From the NCBI GenBank assembly GCA_040755755.1, contig JBFLZW010000035.1, forward strand, positions 6,957 through 70,956: 64,000 nt of DNA. Direction: 5' to 3'. The position numbers were made by a program, and so were the translations under genes. Below the pieces are notes generated by a model that made no database searches, was not told where the DNA came from, and saw only the letters and a list, made by a program, of their open reading frames with translations. Numbering within the stretch: position 1 is the stretch's first letter; every line of letters starts with the position of its first letter. Origin of the DNA: a bacterium. GTDB lineage: Bacteria > SZUA-182 > DTGQ01. Positions 31,337 to 38,996 of the stretch are shown here, piece after piece.

Positions 31337-31939
31337 TTACATATGGACAGCAAAACCGATCATCAGAGAAAGATTGGTATAATCCGCATCATCCCCGTCA
31401 AAGCTAAACTTGCCCATGGTATACCGGAGTTCCGGATTGATGGAAACGCTGTCGGCAAGGAAGTAATCCAAGCCTGCCTGGGCTCCATATAAAAATGTGG
31501 AATCGTCAGTTGAATATCTGACCGGCTGTTCATATTCGTATTCCCGGTTAGCGAAAGCCAGATTTGCTCCGATATAGGGGCATACCTTGCCGGTGGGATT
31601 AAAATGTGCATTGACCCTTGCACCGAGCGCATAATCAGTGAACTTCGCTTCATCATGACCACCATTACTGGTCTCTATCTTAGATTGTCCATAAGAGATT
31701 TCAGGGCCAACCTCAAACATACCGCCCATAAAAAAACCAGCTCCACCCAGTATATCGTATCCGGTAAGTTTTAACTCACCACCAGAATCATAATCAAACT
31801 TTTCATTAGCCACATCAACCTGCATATTTATCCTCAGCTTCCGGGTAGCCGGAGCTTGAGCCAGTGATGGCATGGAGAAAAAAATGATCATCACTACAGA
31901 TAAAATACCTGCTCCCAACACCTTCAAAATTCCTTTCAT
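31337..31939 (-). CDS. Outer-membrane beta-barrel protein
   Basis: The ATG at 31939 with AAGGAGGTAACC directly upstream gives 200 residues and a signal peptide (MKGILKVLGAG... SMPSLAQA, cleavage near residue 29). The rest alternates as short beta strands with many Tyr/Phe and Gly (YDILGGAGFFMGGMFEVGPEISYG, YIGANLAFANREYEY, ALGARVNAHFN), as in 8-stranded OmpA/OmpX/Opa-like porins. It ends MIGFAVHM and so lacks a terminal Phe. An in-frame ATG at 31987 with its own GGAGGAGG site would add 16 residues ahead of the signal peptide. It lies within an inverted-repeat-bracketed cassette. Confidence 0.75.
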   Translation of the reverse strand: MKGILKVLGAGILSVVMIIFFSMPSLAQAPATRKLRINMQVDVANEKFDYDSGGELKLTGYDILGGAGFFMGGMFEVGPEISYGQSKIETSNGGHDEAKFTDYALGARVNAHFNPTGKVCPYIGANLAFANREYEYEQPVRYSTDDSTFLYGAQAGLDYFLADSVSINPELRYTMGKFSFDGDDADYTNLSLMIGFAVHM

Positions 31940-32015
31940 GGTTACCTCCTTAGAGTACAAGGTCCTCGATAATAAAAGAATATCCATAACCAAATCTCCT
32001 CCTCCCTGGTCTCAA

Positions 32016-32069
32016 TCAAAGATCGATAGGAGGCAGTTCAAACAGGATATCTGCCCCTTTTCTTTTCAT
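32016..32069 (-). CDS. Very small ORF (17 residues) with strong ribosome site
   Basis: ATG at 32069, preceded by AAGGAGGAAATTAC, encodes MKRKGADILFELPPIDL and stops with TGA. Its ATG overlaps the stop of the upstream small ORF in the arrangement ATGA, a usual sign of coupled translation. No family is recognised. It may be a leader peptide or a residue of a decayed gene. Confidence 0.35.
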   Translation of the reverse strand: MKRKGADILFELPPIDL

Positions 32070-32230
32070 GTAATTTCCTCCTTATTTTTGGGTATCCATC
32101 GGAAGTAATCCAAACCACATGGAAAAGGGCAATCCCTCACCACCTCCTCATTGAGTAAATGAATAATTGACCGCCGTATATACTCGGCCATAGTGACTCT
32201 CTCCTTGAGCCTATTTTCCGCAATAATCAT
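32066..32230 (-). CDS. Small ORF (54 or 41 residues) upstream of the barrel gene
   Basis: Two in-frame starts both have ribosome sites: ATG 32230 (AAAGGAAACGG) and ATG 32191 (AAGGAG, 9-nt spacing). The peptide has the central part EYIRRSIIHLLNEEVVRDC and PFPCGLDYFRW, with two Cys four residues apart. It stops at TGA overlapping the next ATG. It is not recognised; a secreted-peptide precursor or leader is possible, but no export signal is visible. Confidence 0.4.
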   Translation of the reverse strand: MIIAENRLKERVTMAEYIRRSIIHLLNEEVVRDCPFPCGLDYFRWIPKNKEEIT

Positions 32231-32813
32231 CCGTTTCCTTTATGTATGGGAAAGTCCCTTCTCAAGCTAATCCGACCAAAACCAGGTCCCGCACCTTGGG
32301 CGAGGTTATTAATATATCGTGGTTTTTCTGTATTATCTAGTAGGAGGGAAATAATTTTATTCAAGGAAATGAGGATTCAATTCCCTCTCCCCAGAGAGGC
32401 GAGGGAGAAGAGGTGCCCTCAGAGAGGGCAAGGAAGGCAAGTGGTACTCTCCCTCAAGGGGAGAATTCACAACCTGTAACATTTCCTGAGAGGCTGTCTG
32501 AAAAATAAGTGGGGGTATCTTTGAGGTGATTTATGAGTAGGACTGCTCCGAAATAAGGTGTAAGAGCCTGTTTGAAAAACAGGCTCTGAATTTTTAAGCT
32601 GGAAGGTCTCCTGTTTAAAGGTTGATTAACATATTATAGTATGCTATATTCCGAAAGCAGGTGTTTTTCACCTGATAGACTTTTTTCTCAATTTACTATG
32701 ACTTCATGATCAAAAAGCCTTACCTGGATAAGGACGTGAAAACAATTCGTTAAGTTCATACATAACAGATTTTCATGCTCAGCTTAACCTGGCGGTAAAC
32801 TAAAAACTTCTCG
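32231..32813. other. Non-coding stretch with repeats before the kinase gene
   Basis: It contains the right arm of the inverted repeat (32489-32564) and a perfect hairpin AGAGCCTGTTT/AAACAGGCTCT at 32563-32586. A CTCTCCCC/GGGGAGA-type inverted simple repeat lies around 32384-32465. The last 200 nt hold the probable promoter of the kinase at 32814. No gene was seen. Confidence 0.5.
32489..32564. repeat. Right arm of the 75-bp inverted repeat
   Basis: It starts AGAGGCTGTCTGAAAAATAA and is the reverse complement of 31166-31240 apart from about three differences. An AGAGCCTG hairpin overlaps its right end. Confidence 0.85.
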
Positions 32814-35165
32814 ATGAAGCAATCCCCAACCATCCCCTGGCGGGATAAGATCAAAAATAAACTTATCGTTTCCCTCTCCACCGTTCTTATCCTCTCCCTT
32901 GTCCTCTTTGGCCTGATTTGCACTTTCTCCTTCAAAAACCAGGTAATTCAGCAGATTGGAAGCAAAAATGTACAATTGGCAACCAGTATTCAAGAAGATG
33001 CGCAAAGCTTTCTCTCGGTGATCATGAATGACCTCTCCTCCCTGGCCGGCAGCCTGGGAGAGGGCGGGGAATTGATAAGCCAGCAGGAAATGATGGACCG
33101 CTATTTACACAAGATACCTGATGTCCATCGACTGGCTCTTCTTGACAATTACGGTAAGGAATATCTGGTTGTGATCAAGCAGCCCGCTGACCTCGGCGGT
33201 GGCCGATCAGCCAACAGCCAGCATGGTCAGAATAAAGTTTCCTTTCGTGAAAACCTGTTTGTCAGCCCGGTATATCCATCCTACCAGGCTGTACCGATGG
33301 TTGATATTTCGATTCCCATCGGGAATTTTTCTGATAATAACGTCAGCGGGACTATCAAGGCCGGGGTATCACTTTCCGGGCTCTGGTCAAAAATTTCGGC
33401 CATCAAACTGAGGCCGGAAACAACGGTCTATCTGATAGATAAAAATGGGAAATTGATTGCCCATTCCGATATCGGATTGGTTTCGGCTGCCATTGATTTC
33501 AGTCACATCAGAAAGGTACGGCAGTTTATTTTCGGGGCCAAAGAGAGCGACCTCCAGATACCGTTGATCTATGTCGGTAATAAAAACACCAAGGTCATTG
33601 GCGTGGCGGCTTCGATCGAGAAGGTAAAATGGGGAATCGTGATCGAAGAGTCGGTGGATTCGGCTTTAGCTTCTTACCGTCATACTCAGGGTATTGTCTT
33701 ATTCTCTCTGGCCGGACTTATTATTCTGGCAGGCATTACCCTTGGCTGCTGTGTCACCCGGCTCACCCGGTCGATCGATGCCATCACCAGACAGGCAGAG
33801 GCCCTGAATGGCGAAGAGCATGCCCCAATGATTCAGGTGGATTCAAAGGATGAAATCGCTCATCTGGCCGGAATCATCAACCGGATGCAAAAACAGCTTT
33901 TTGAGAAAAATGAAAACCTGAAGCGCCGGTACAAGGAACTGGAATCCATCCATGACGAATTCCGGGAATCATATGAAGAACTGGAAGAGGTCAGCGAAAA
34001 ACTGCAAGCATCGCAATCCGAGCTGAACAAGCAGAAGGAATTCGAGAAGCAGCTTATCGAAACGGCCAATGTCCTGATTGTGGTTTTAAACCGTAATGGC
34101 GAAGTTATCCTCTCAAATAAAAAATGTGAGGAAATAACCGGATACAGCAAAAATTTTATCCTTGGCAAAAGCTGGCTCCAATTGATGACCCCCGCGGAAG
34201 TGAGAGAGGAGTATACCAGCCGGTTTACTGCCTCTCTCAGCAGCAAAACTCCTTCTTCCTGCGAGTGCCCGATAGTAACTCACGATGGGGCCATCAGGAT
34301 AATATCCTGGCATAGTACCCCTGTGATCGATCAGACCGGCAATATCATTGGTATCATCAATGTCGGAGAGGATATCACCGAAGAAAAAAACCTCCAGCAG
34401 GAGCTGGAAGCCAAAAACAAAGCCCTGGAAGAGAAAAATGAGGAGTTGCAAAACTTTGTTTCCATTGTCTCCCATGATTTGAAATCCCCGCTCTATATTC
34501 TGCAGGACTTTACGGCTATCCTGCTGAATGATCATAAAAATGAATTCGGTGAGGATGTGATTTACTATCTTGAGCGAATCAGGAAAAATGCGGAGAATAT
34601 GGAAAAGTTAATCATCGATATCCTGGAATTCTCGAAAATCGGAACCACGGAGGGAGACTACCAGAGCTTTCCCATCACCCAGATCGTTCAAAGAGCTGTC
34701 GATGAATTGAAACCCAAAATCGATGAGAAAAATATCCGGGTGACTATCAGCAGCGAATTTCCAACCCTTTTATGTGACCCAGGCAGGATATTGCAGGTCT
34801 TCACCAACCTTATCTCAAATTCGGTCAAATTCATGAACCCGGATGAAGCGGCCCCGATGATCGAAATCGGATGTCGTGCGCGAGAGGGGGAATATGAATT
34901 TTTCGTTAAAGATAACGGCATCGGAATTGAAAAAGAATATCACGAGAAGGTTTTCAAAATTTTTCAACGGCTGAAGGAATTAAAGCACGTGGAAGGAACC
35001 GGCGTAGGTCTGGCCATTGTTAAAAAGATCATTGAAAATCACGGTGGAAAGGTTTGGGTTGATTCCGCAAAGGGAAAAGGGGCAACCTTCCATTTTACTC
35101 TGCCAGCATCAAAACCAGCCCCCACCGGCAGAAAGCCGCTGATTTCCTGTCAGAATTCAGAATAA
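32814..35165 (+). CDS. Membrane sensor histidine kinase with PAS domain
   Basis: This is a 783-residue kinase. A transmembrane helix lies at about 17-38, followed by a double-Cache-like periplasmic sensor (about 40-285, with VHRLALLDNYGKEYLV and VYLIDKNGKLIAHSD), then a second helix (about 293-313), HAMP and a coiled coil rich in Glu/Lys. A PAS domain (about 415-525) ends GIINVGEDITEEKN. HisKA has SIVSHDLKSPLYILQDF (phospho-acceptor His near 556) and the HATPase domain has N box (NLISNSVKFM), DNGIGIE and GTGVGLAIVKKIIENHGG. The start has no clear ribosome site. It converges on the sigma-54 regulator gene at 35199, which may be a partner. Confidence 0.93.
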   Translation: MKQSPTIPWRDKIKNKLIVSLSTVLILSLVLFGLICTFSFKNQVIQQIGSKNVQLATSIQEDAQSFLSVIMNDLSSLAGSLGEGGELISQQEMMDRYLHKIPDVHRLALLDNYGKEYLVVIKQPADLGGGRSANSQHGQNKVSFRENLFVSPVYPSYQAVPMVDISIPIGNFSDNNVSGTIKAGVSLSGLWSKISAIKLRPETTVYLIDKNGKLIAHSDIGLVSAAIDFSHIRKVRQFIFGAKESDLQIPLIYVGNKNTKVIGVAASIEKVKWGIVIEESVDSALASYRHTQGIVLFSLAGLIILAGITLGCCVTRLTRSIDAITRQAEALNGEEHAPMIQVDSKDEIAHLAGIINRMQKQLFEKNENLKRRYKELESIHDEFRESYEELEEVSEKLQASQSELNKQKEFEKQLIETANVLIVVLNRNGEVILSNKKCEEITGYSKNFILGKSWLQLMTPAEVREEYTSRFTASLSSKTPSSCECPIVTHDGAIRIISWHSTPVIDQTGNIIGIINVGEDITEEKNLQQELEAKNKALEEKNEELQNFVSIVSHDLKSPLYILQDFTAILLNDHKNEFGEDVIYYLERIRKNAENMEKLIIDILEFSKIGTTEGDYQSFPITQIVQRAVDELKPKIDEKNIRVTISSEFPTLLCDPGRILQVFTNLISNSVKFMNPDEAAPMIEIGCRAREGEYEFFVKDNGIGIEKEYHEKVFKIFQRLKELKHVEGTGVGLAIVKKIIENHGGKVWVDSAKGKGATFHFTLPASKPAPTGRKPLISCQNSE

Positions 35166-35198
35166 CCGCTTTTCCTCCCCCAGGCTCCCACCCTAAGC

Positions 35199-36632
35199 TC
35201 AAGCCAAGCCGATGTCTCGGTGTTGTTTCAGGAGTGCATACAGGCGGGACCGGGAGAGACCGGACATGCGGCAGGCATCTCTGATATTACCTCTGGAGAA
35301 TGACATAAGATCGTGGAGATAGCGGCGTTCTGCTTCGGCCAGCATGGCGGCGCGAAAATCTCCCAGCTTGGGAAACTCTCCGGTAAAACTGCTTCCTGTC
35401 CCTTCCGCTTTCTCCTCCCCGGCCTGAACCTCCTCGCCGGTCCGGGCCTCCTTTCCGATTGCAGCCCGGGCTGCATGGACTCGGATATAGGTTGGCAGAT
35501 GTTTAGGGAACAGAAAGCGGTCGTGGCCTGCTGCGGCCAGGGTTCTCTCCAGTGTATTGACCAGCTCCCGGACATTTCCTGGCCAGGGGTAGGTGTCCAG
35601 AACATCGAAAAATTCCGGAGAGAGCTCCTTTATGGCCATCCCGTAGCGGTTGCAGAGCCTGTCGAGATGATACCGAACCAGCTCTCTGATGTCTCCGGAG
35701 CGGTCCCTGAGAGGAGGGAGCTCGATTACGAAAGAGCGAAGCCGAAAGAGAAGATCCTTCCGGAACTGCCCATTCTGGACCATCTGGTCGAGATCCCGAT
35801 TGGTCGCGGCCACCAGTCTGAAATCACTCGCTATCTCCTGTTTGCCGCCCAGCGGGCGAAAATGGTGTTCCTGCAGAACCCGCAGAAAGGTTTTCTGCAG
35901 GGAGAGCGGAAGCTCACCGACCTCATCGAGAAAGAGCGTACCTCCATCGGCCTGTCTGATCAGACCGTCCCTGGTCTTATCCGCTCCGGTAAAAGCCCCC
36001 TTCTCATACCCAAACAGCACGCTTTCCACCAGGGTTTCCGGGAGTGCGGTACAATCGACCACCACGAAATTGTTCTGGGCTCTTCTGCTGTTCTCATGAA
36101 TGGCGCGGGCGAAAAGCTCTTTACCGGTGCCGGTTTCACCGATAATCAGGATGCCTGCTTCACTGCCCGCTGCCTGGGCCAGAAGATCGAAACAGGCCCT
36201 CATCTGCGGGCTGTTTCCGATAATACCTTCCAGTTTCAGTGCTGCCGCAGGCTTTGCGGCCTTCTTCTCCTGCCGGTATTGGAGGGCACGAAAAAGCGGG
36301 GCAGTTATGGTATTGATCGCGGAAGGCTTTTCAAGGTAATCCCAGGCACCGCATTTAATGGCCAGCTCAGCTCCATCAGGATCACCTGCTCCGGTAATGA
36401 CAATGACCTCGGGAGAGGAGGGTGTCGCCCGAAGCTTGGGCAGCACATCCAGCCCGTTGCCATCGGGCATCTGGACATCGAGAAAGGCCACGTCAATCGC
36501 TTCGGATGCGGCCTTTTTCAAACCATCCTCAAGGGTATTGGCGCAGGTGACCTTACACCCTTTGCGCCTGACCACGCAGGAGAGCATCTCACAAATCTTC
36601 TGGTCATCATCAATGATCAGCACCTTAGCCAT
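35199..36632 (-). CDS. Sigma-54-dependent response regulator, NtrC family
   Basis: The 477-residue regulator has a receiver (D8-D10, phospho-acceptor D52 in AFLDVQMPDG, Lys in EKPS). Its AAA+ domain has Walker A GETGTGKE, an intact GAFTGA loop and LFLDEVGELP, and a C-terminal Fis-type helix-turn-helix (GNIRDACRMSGLSRSRLYALLKQH) follows. A Glu/Ala-rich linker separates the AAA+ and DNA-binding parts. It starts 9 nt after the PocR-receiver gene and is the last gene of a three-gene leftward signalling operon. Confidence 0.94.
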   Translation of the reverse strand: MAKVLIIDDDQKICEMLSCVVRRKGCKVTCANTLEDGLKKAASEAIDVAFLDVQMPDGNGLDVLPKLRATPSSPEVIVITGAGDPDGAELAIKCGAWDYLEKPSAINTITAPLFRALQYRQEKKAAKPAAALKLEGIIGNSPQMRACFDLLAQAAGSEAGILIIGETGTGKELFARAIHENSRRAQNNFVVVDCTALPETLVESVLFGYEKGAFTGADKTRDGLIRQADGGTLFLDEVGELPLSLQKTFLRVLQEHHFRPLGGKQEIASDFRLVAATNRDLDQMVQNGQFRKDLLFRLRSFVIELPPLRDRSGDIRELVRYHLDRLCNRYGMAIKELSPEFFDVLDTYPWPGNVRELVNTLERTLAAAGHDRFLFPKHLPTYIRVHAARAAIGKEARTGEEVQAGEEKAEGTGSSFTGEFPKLGDFRAAMLAEAERRYLHDLMSFSRGNIRDACRMSGLSRSRLYALLKQHRDIGLA

Positions 36633-36641
36633 GAAGATTTC

Positions 36642-37946
36642 TCATCCCCTTTCCGATAATACGGTCCGGATAGTCCGAGCCACCTCCTGCATATCGATCG
36701 GCTTGATGATCAGATCCCTGATGCCGAAATCCCTGATCCTTTGCCGTGATGCATCCTTATGGAATCCGGTGCACAGGATGATCGGGATATCAGGCCGTAT
36801 GGCTATGAGCTCCCTGGCCAGTTCCGTACCGGTCATGTTCGGCATGGACTGGTCAACAATGACCAGATCAAATTGCTGCGGCTGAGCACGGAAGGCTTCC
36901 AAAGCCTCAAGGCTGCTCGTTCTCGAAAAGACCTTGTAGCCGAGATGACTCAGTATCTTCTGCCCGACGAAGATGACCGCTTCCTCATCGTCAACAAGGA
37001 GGATGCTTTCCTCTCCCCGGAGAAAGGGAGCGGACCACCCGCCCTTCGGCTTCATTGGTTCCTGCTCCTGCCCCTTCTGAACATTGCAGTCAAGAGCCTG
37101 CCTGAGCAGCTCCCTGGCCTGCTGAATAGCTTTGAGCATGGCATGAAGGTGGGACAGGGCCGGATTTTTCTCGGATAGGCCATCGATTATCTGCTCTGCA
37201 TAGCCCATCATGGATGCCAGGATATTATTTAAATCATGGACAGTCCGCTCGGCCAGAGCATGATCAGCCTTCCGCAAAGCTTCTTCGGTCAGCCTGCATT
37301 TGACGATTTCCCCGATCAGACCGGCTGAAATACCCAGATAACGCTTGACAAGATCAATCAGAAGGGGAGACCAGTTGCTGGACGAAGATACCTGCAGGGC
37401 GAGACAGTCGGCTTCAAGACCATACTTTTCGGCAATTTTCCGAAGCCTCTCACGGGACCGGGGCGGATTTCCATACCCCAGGCTGATGCTCCCGGCGATT
37501 TCCCCTCCCGCCAGGATCGGAACTGCAAACAGGTGAATGCCACCCTGACAATTGCTGTCAACCGGACGGCCTGTTTCCATGGCCTGTTTTGCAGCTTCCC
37601 AGCACGATTCATGACAGTGCCACCTGCCGCTCTTCAGTGCTTCTTTATTGTCGTCGGTATTGCAGAGATTGCGGGATGCCTGGTCAAGCAGGCGACACCA
37701 GCCCGAAGAGAAAATACCCAGAACATAATCTCCATTTTTTTCGTAGATGGCTACTGAAGCTCCAATCAAGTCAAAGAAAGGATTTACAATATCAAAAAGC
37801 AGGTCCTCTCCTACCGAATCCGCCAGCAGTCGGCAGGTATTGAGCTCTCCGAGGTTACCATAGGGCGGTTCGTAAATTCCCCTGTGCTTTCTCCGCTGAG
37901 ATGATTCGGGCTCTCCTTGTATGGCTGATATCACTTGATCTTCCAC
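36642..37946 (-). CDS. PocR sensor - histidine phosphotransfer-like - receiver protein lacking an ATPase domain
   Basis: The GTG at 37946 with AAGGAG 7 nt upstream gives about 434 residues; the open frame extends to 37979 (TTG). An N-terminal PocR ligand-binding domain (about 30-210: CNTDDN, WHCHESCWEAA, CQGGIHLFAVPI) is followed by a HisKA-like dimerisation helix with TVHDLNNILASMMGYAEQI. A receiver then begins at ILLVDDEEAV with phospho-acceptor in LVIVDQSMPNMTG and Lys in IIKPID. The HATPase domain that normally lies between these two parts is missing; only about 45 linker residues are there. The first 92 nt overlap the end of the PAS-PAS gene in another frame, so the two may once have been one protein. 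Confidence 0.75.
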   Translation of the reverse strand: MEDQVISAIQGEPESSQRRKHRGIYEPPYGNLGELNTCRLLADSVGEDLLFDIVNPFFDLIGASVAIYEKNGDYVLGIFSSGWCRLLDQASRNLCNTDDNKEALKSGRWHCHESCWEAAKQAMETGRPVDSNCQGGIHLFAVPILAGGEIAGSISLGYGNPPRSRERLRKIAEKYGLEADCLALQVSSSSNWSPLLIDLVKRYLGISAGLIGEIVKCRLTEEALRKADHALAERTVHDLNNILASMMGYAEQIIDGLSEKNPALSHLHAMLKAIQQARELLRQALDCNVQKGQEQEPMKPKGGWSAPFLRGEESILLVDDEEAVIFVGQKILSHLGYKVFSRTSSLEALEAFRAQPQQFDLVIVDQSMPNMTGTELARELIAIRPDIPIILCTGFHKDASRQRIRDFGIRDLIIKPIDMQEVARTIRTVLSERG

Positions 37947-38889
37947 ATCGCGTCTCCTTATGCTGCTCCACTTCAGCAATCTCTATCCACCGACCGATAA
38001 TTTCCTGCGGTCTGCTGTCACTGTCTCTCATCAATCCAAGCACATTATGCACCAGGTGATAGGTGCCATCCTTATGTCGAAACCTGTAACTGAAGGTATA
38101 ATATTCCTTTTCTGCCAGACGGGTCAGGAGGGTGAGGATGCGGGTAACATCCTCCGGATGAACATGATCGATCCAGAACCCCGGATCGCTCAGGAATTCC
38201 GCTGGTTCATAGCCGAAAAGAGCCTTTACTTTCCGGCTTACAAAGGTAAAGGGATAACCACCTGTCGGCTGGCAGGCGTATATAACCGGCGAGCTGATAA
38301 GGGGAAGACATTTTGATCGCCTTCGGCCACCCCTGTTTACCTGCCGCACCTTCCGGCATTCATTACTGATATCAGTAATAAATGCATAATAATACTGGAT
38401 ATTCCCTTCAAAATCACAAACCGGATGAATGAACACCTCTACGATAACTCTCGATCCGTCCTGGCGGATACACTCTTTCTCGTAGAGCTGCGGCTGGCCC
38501 GTAAGGTGCAGATATTCCAAGGCCCTGGTTTCCGTTTCCCGCCACTCGGAGGGTGTAAGATCCATAGCCCAGTCCATACTTCGTAATTCCCGTTCAGGGT
38601 AGCCAAGAAGCTCACAGCACGGGCGGTTGAAAGCGATTATACGTCCATCAAGATAACCCACCCAAAAAGGTTGTGAGGTACGCCTGCTGATATCAGCCAG
38701 ATACCGTAACCGTTCCTGATCATCTTCCTCCCGATCGGGGGACCAGATTGGCAGCCTCTTTTTTTCATTTTGCATTTCAGATTGCATTTTAGATGGTTCA
38801 CACTTCACAACATTCACCTGCCATGGATCAGGTTTTCTATCATCTGTTTGAGAAAGGCTCTGTGATGGCTCCATTATCGTTATCGGCAT
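37855..38889 (-). CDS. Cytoplasmic protein with two PAS domains
   Basis: This 344-residue protein has two PAS/PAC units: about 65-185 (FWVGYLDGRIIAFNRPCCELLGYPE, ending AFITDISNECR) and about 200-310 (FVSRKVKALFGYEPAEFL, FSYRFRHKDGTYHLVHNVLG, ending GRWIEIAEVEQHK). There is no output domain and no membrane segment. The last 35 residues (after EVEQHKE) look random and overlap the PocR gene, so either a long overlap or a frameshift that split a PAS-PAS-PocR-HisKA-receiver protein is likely. Start choice is uncertain (ATG at 38889 or 38874). Confidence 0.7.
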   Translation of the reverse strand: MPITIMEPSQSLSQTDDRKPDPWQVNVVKCEPSKMQSEMQNEKKRLPIWSPDREEDDQERLRYLADISRRTSQPFWVGYLDGRIIAFNRPCCELLGYPERELRSMDWAMDLTPSEWRETETRALEYLHLTGQPQLYEKECIRQDGSRVIVEVFIHPVCDFEGNIQYYYAFITDISNECRKVRQVNRGGRRRSKCLPLISSPVIYACQPTGGYPFTFVSRKVKALFGYEPAEFLSDPGFWIDHVHPEDVTRILTLLTRLAEKEYYTFSYRFRHKDGTYHLVHNVLGLMRDSDSRPQEIIGRWIEIAEVEQHKETRCGRSSDISHTRRARIISAEKAQGNLRTALW

Positions 38890-38996
38890 GGTGGGCGGTT
38901 AAATTTGGATAATGAGGGGAGTGAGTGGGAATTGGAAACTTATTCAGGCACACAGGGACAAAGGCACAAAGGGATAAAGAAGATACAATAGTTGGT

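Noticed and set aside
35313-36659. A 448-codon plus-strand frame antisense to the sigma-54 regulator.
   Set aside because: The regulator has intact receiver, AAA+ and helix-turn-helix motifs on the other strand.
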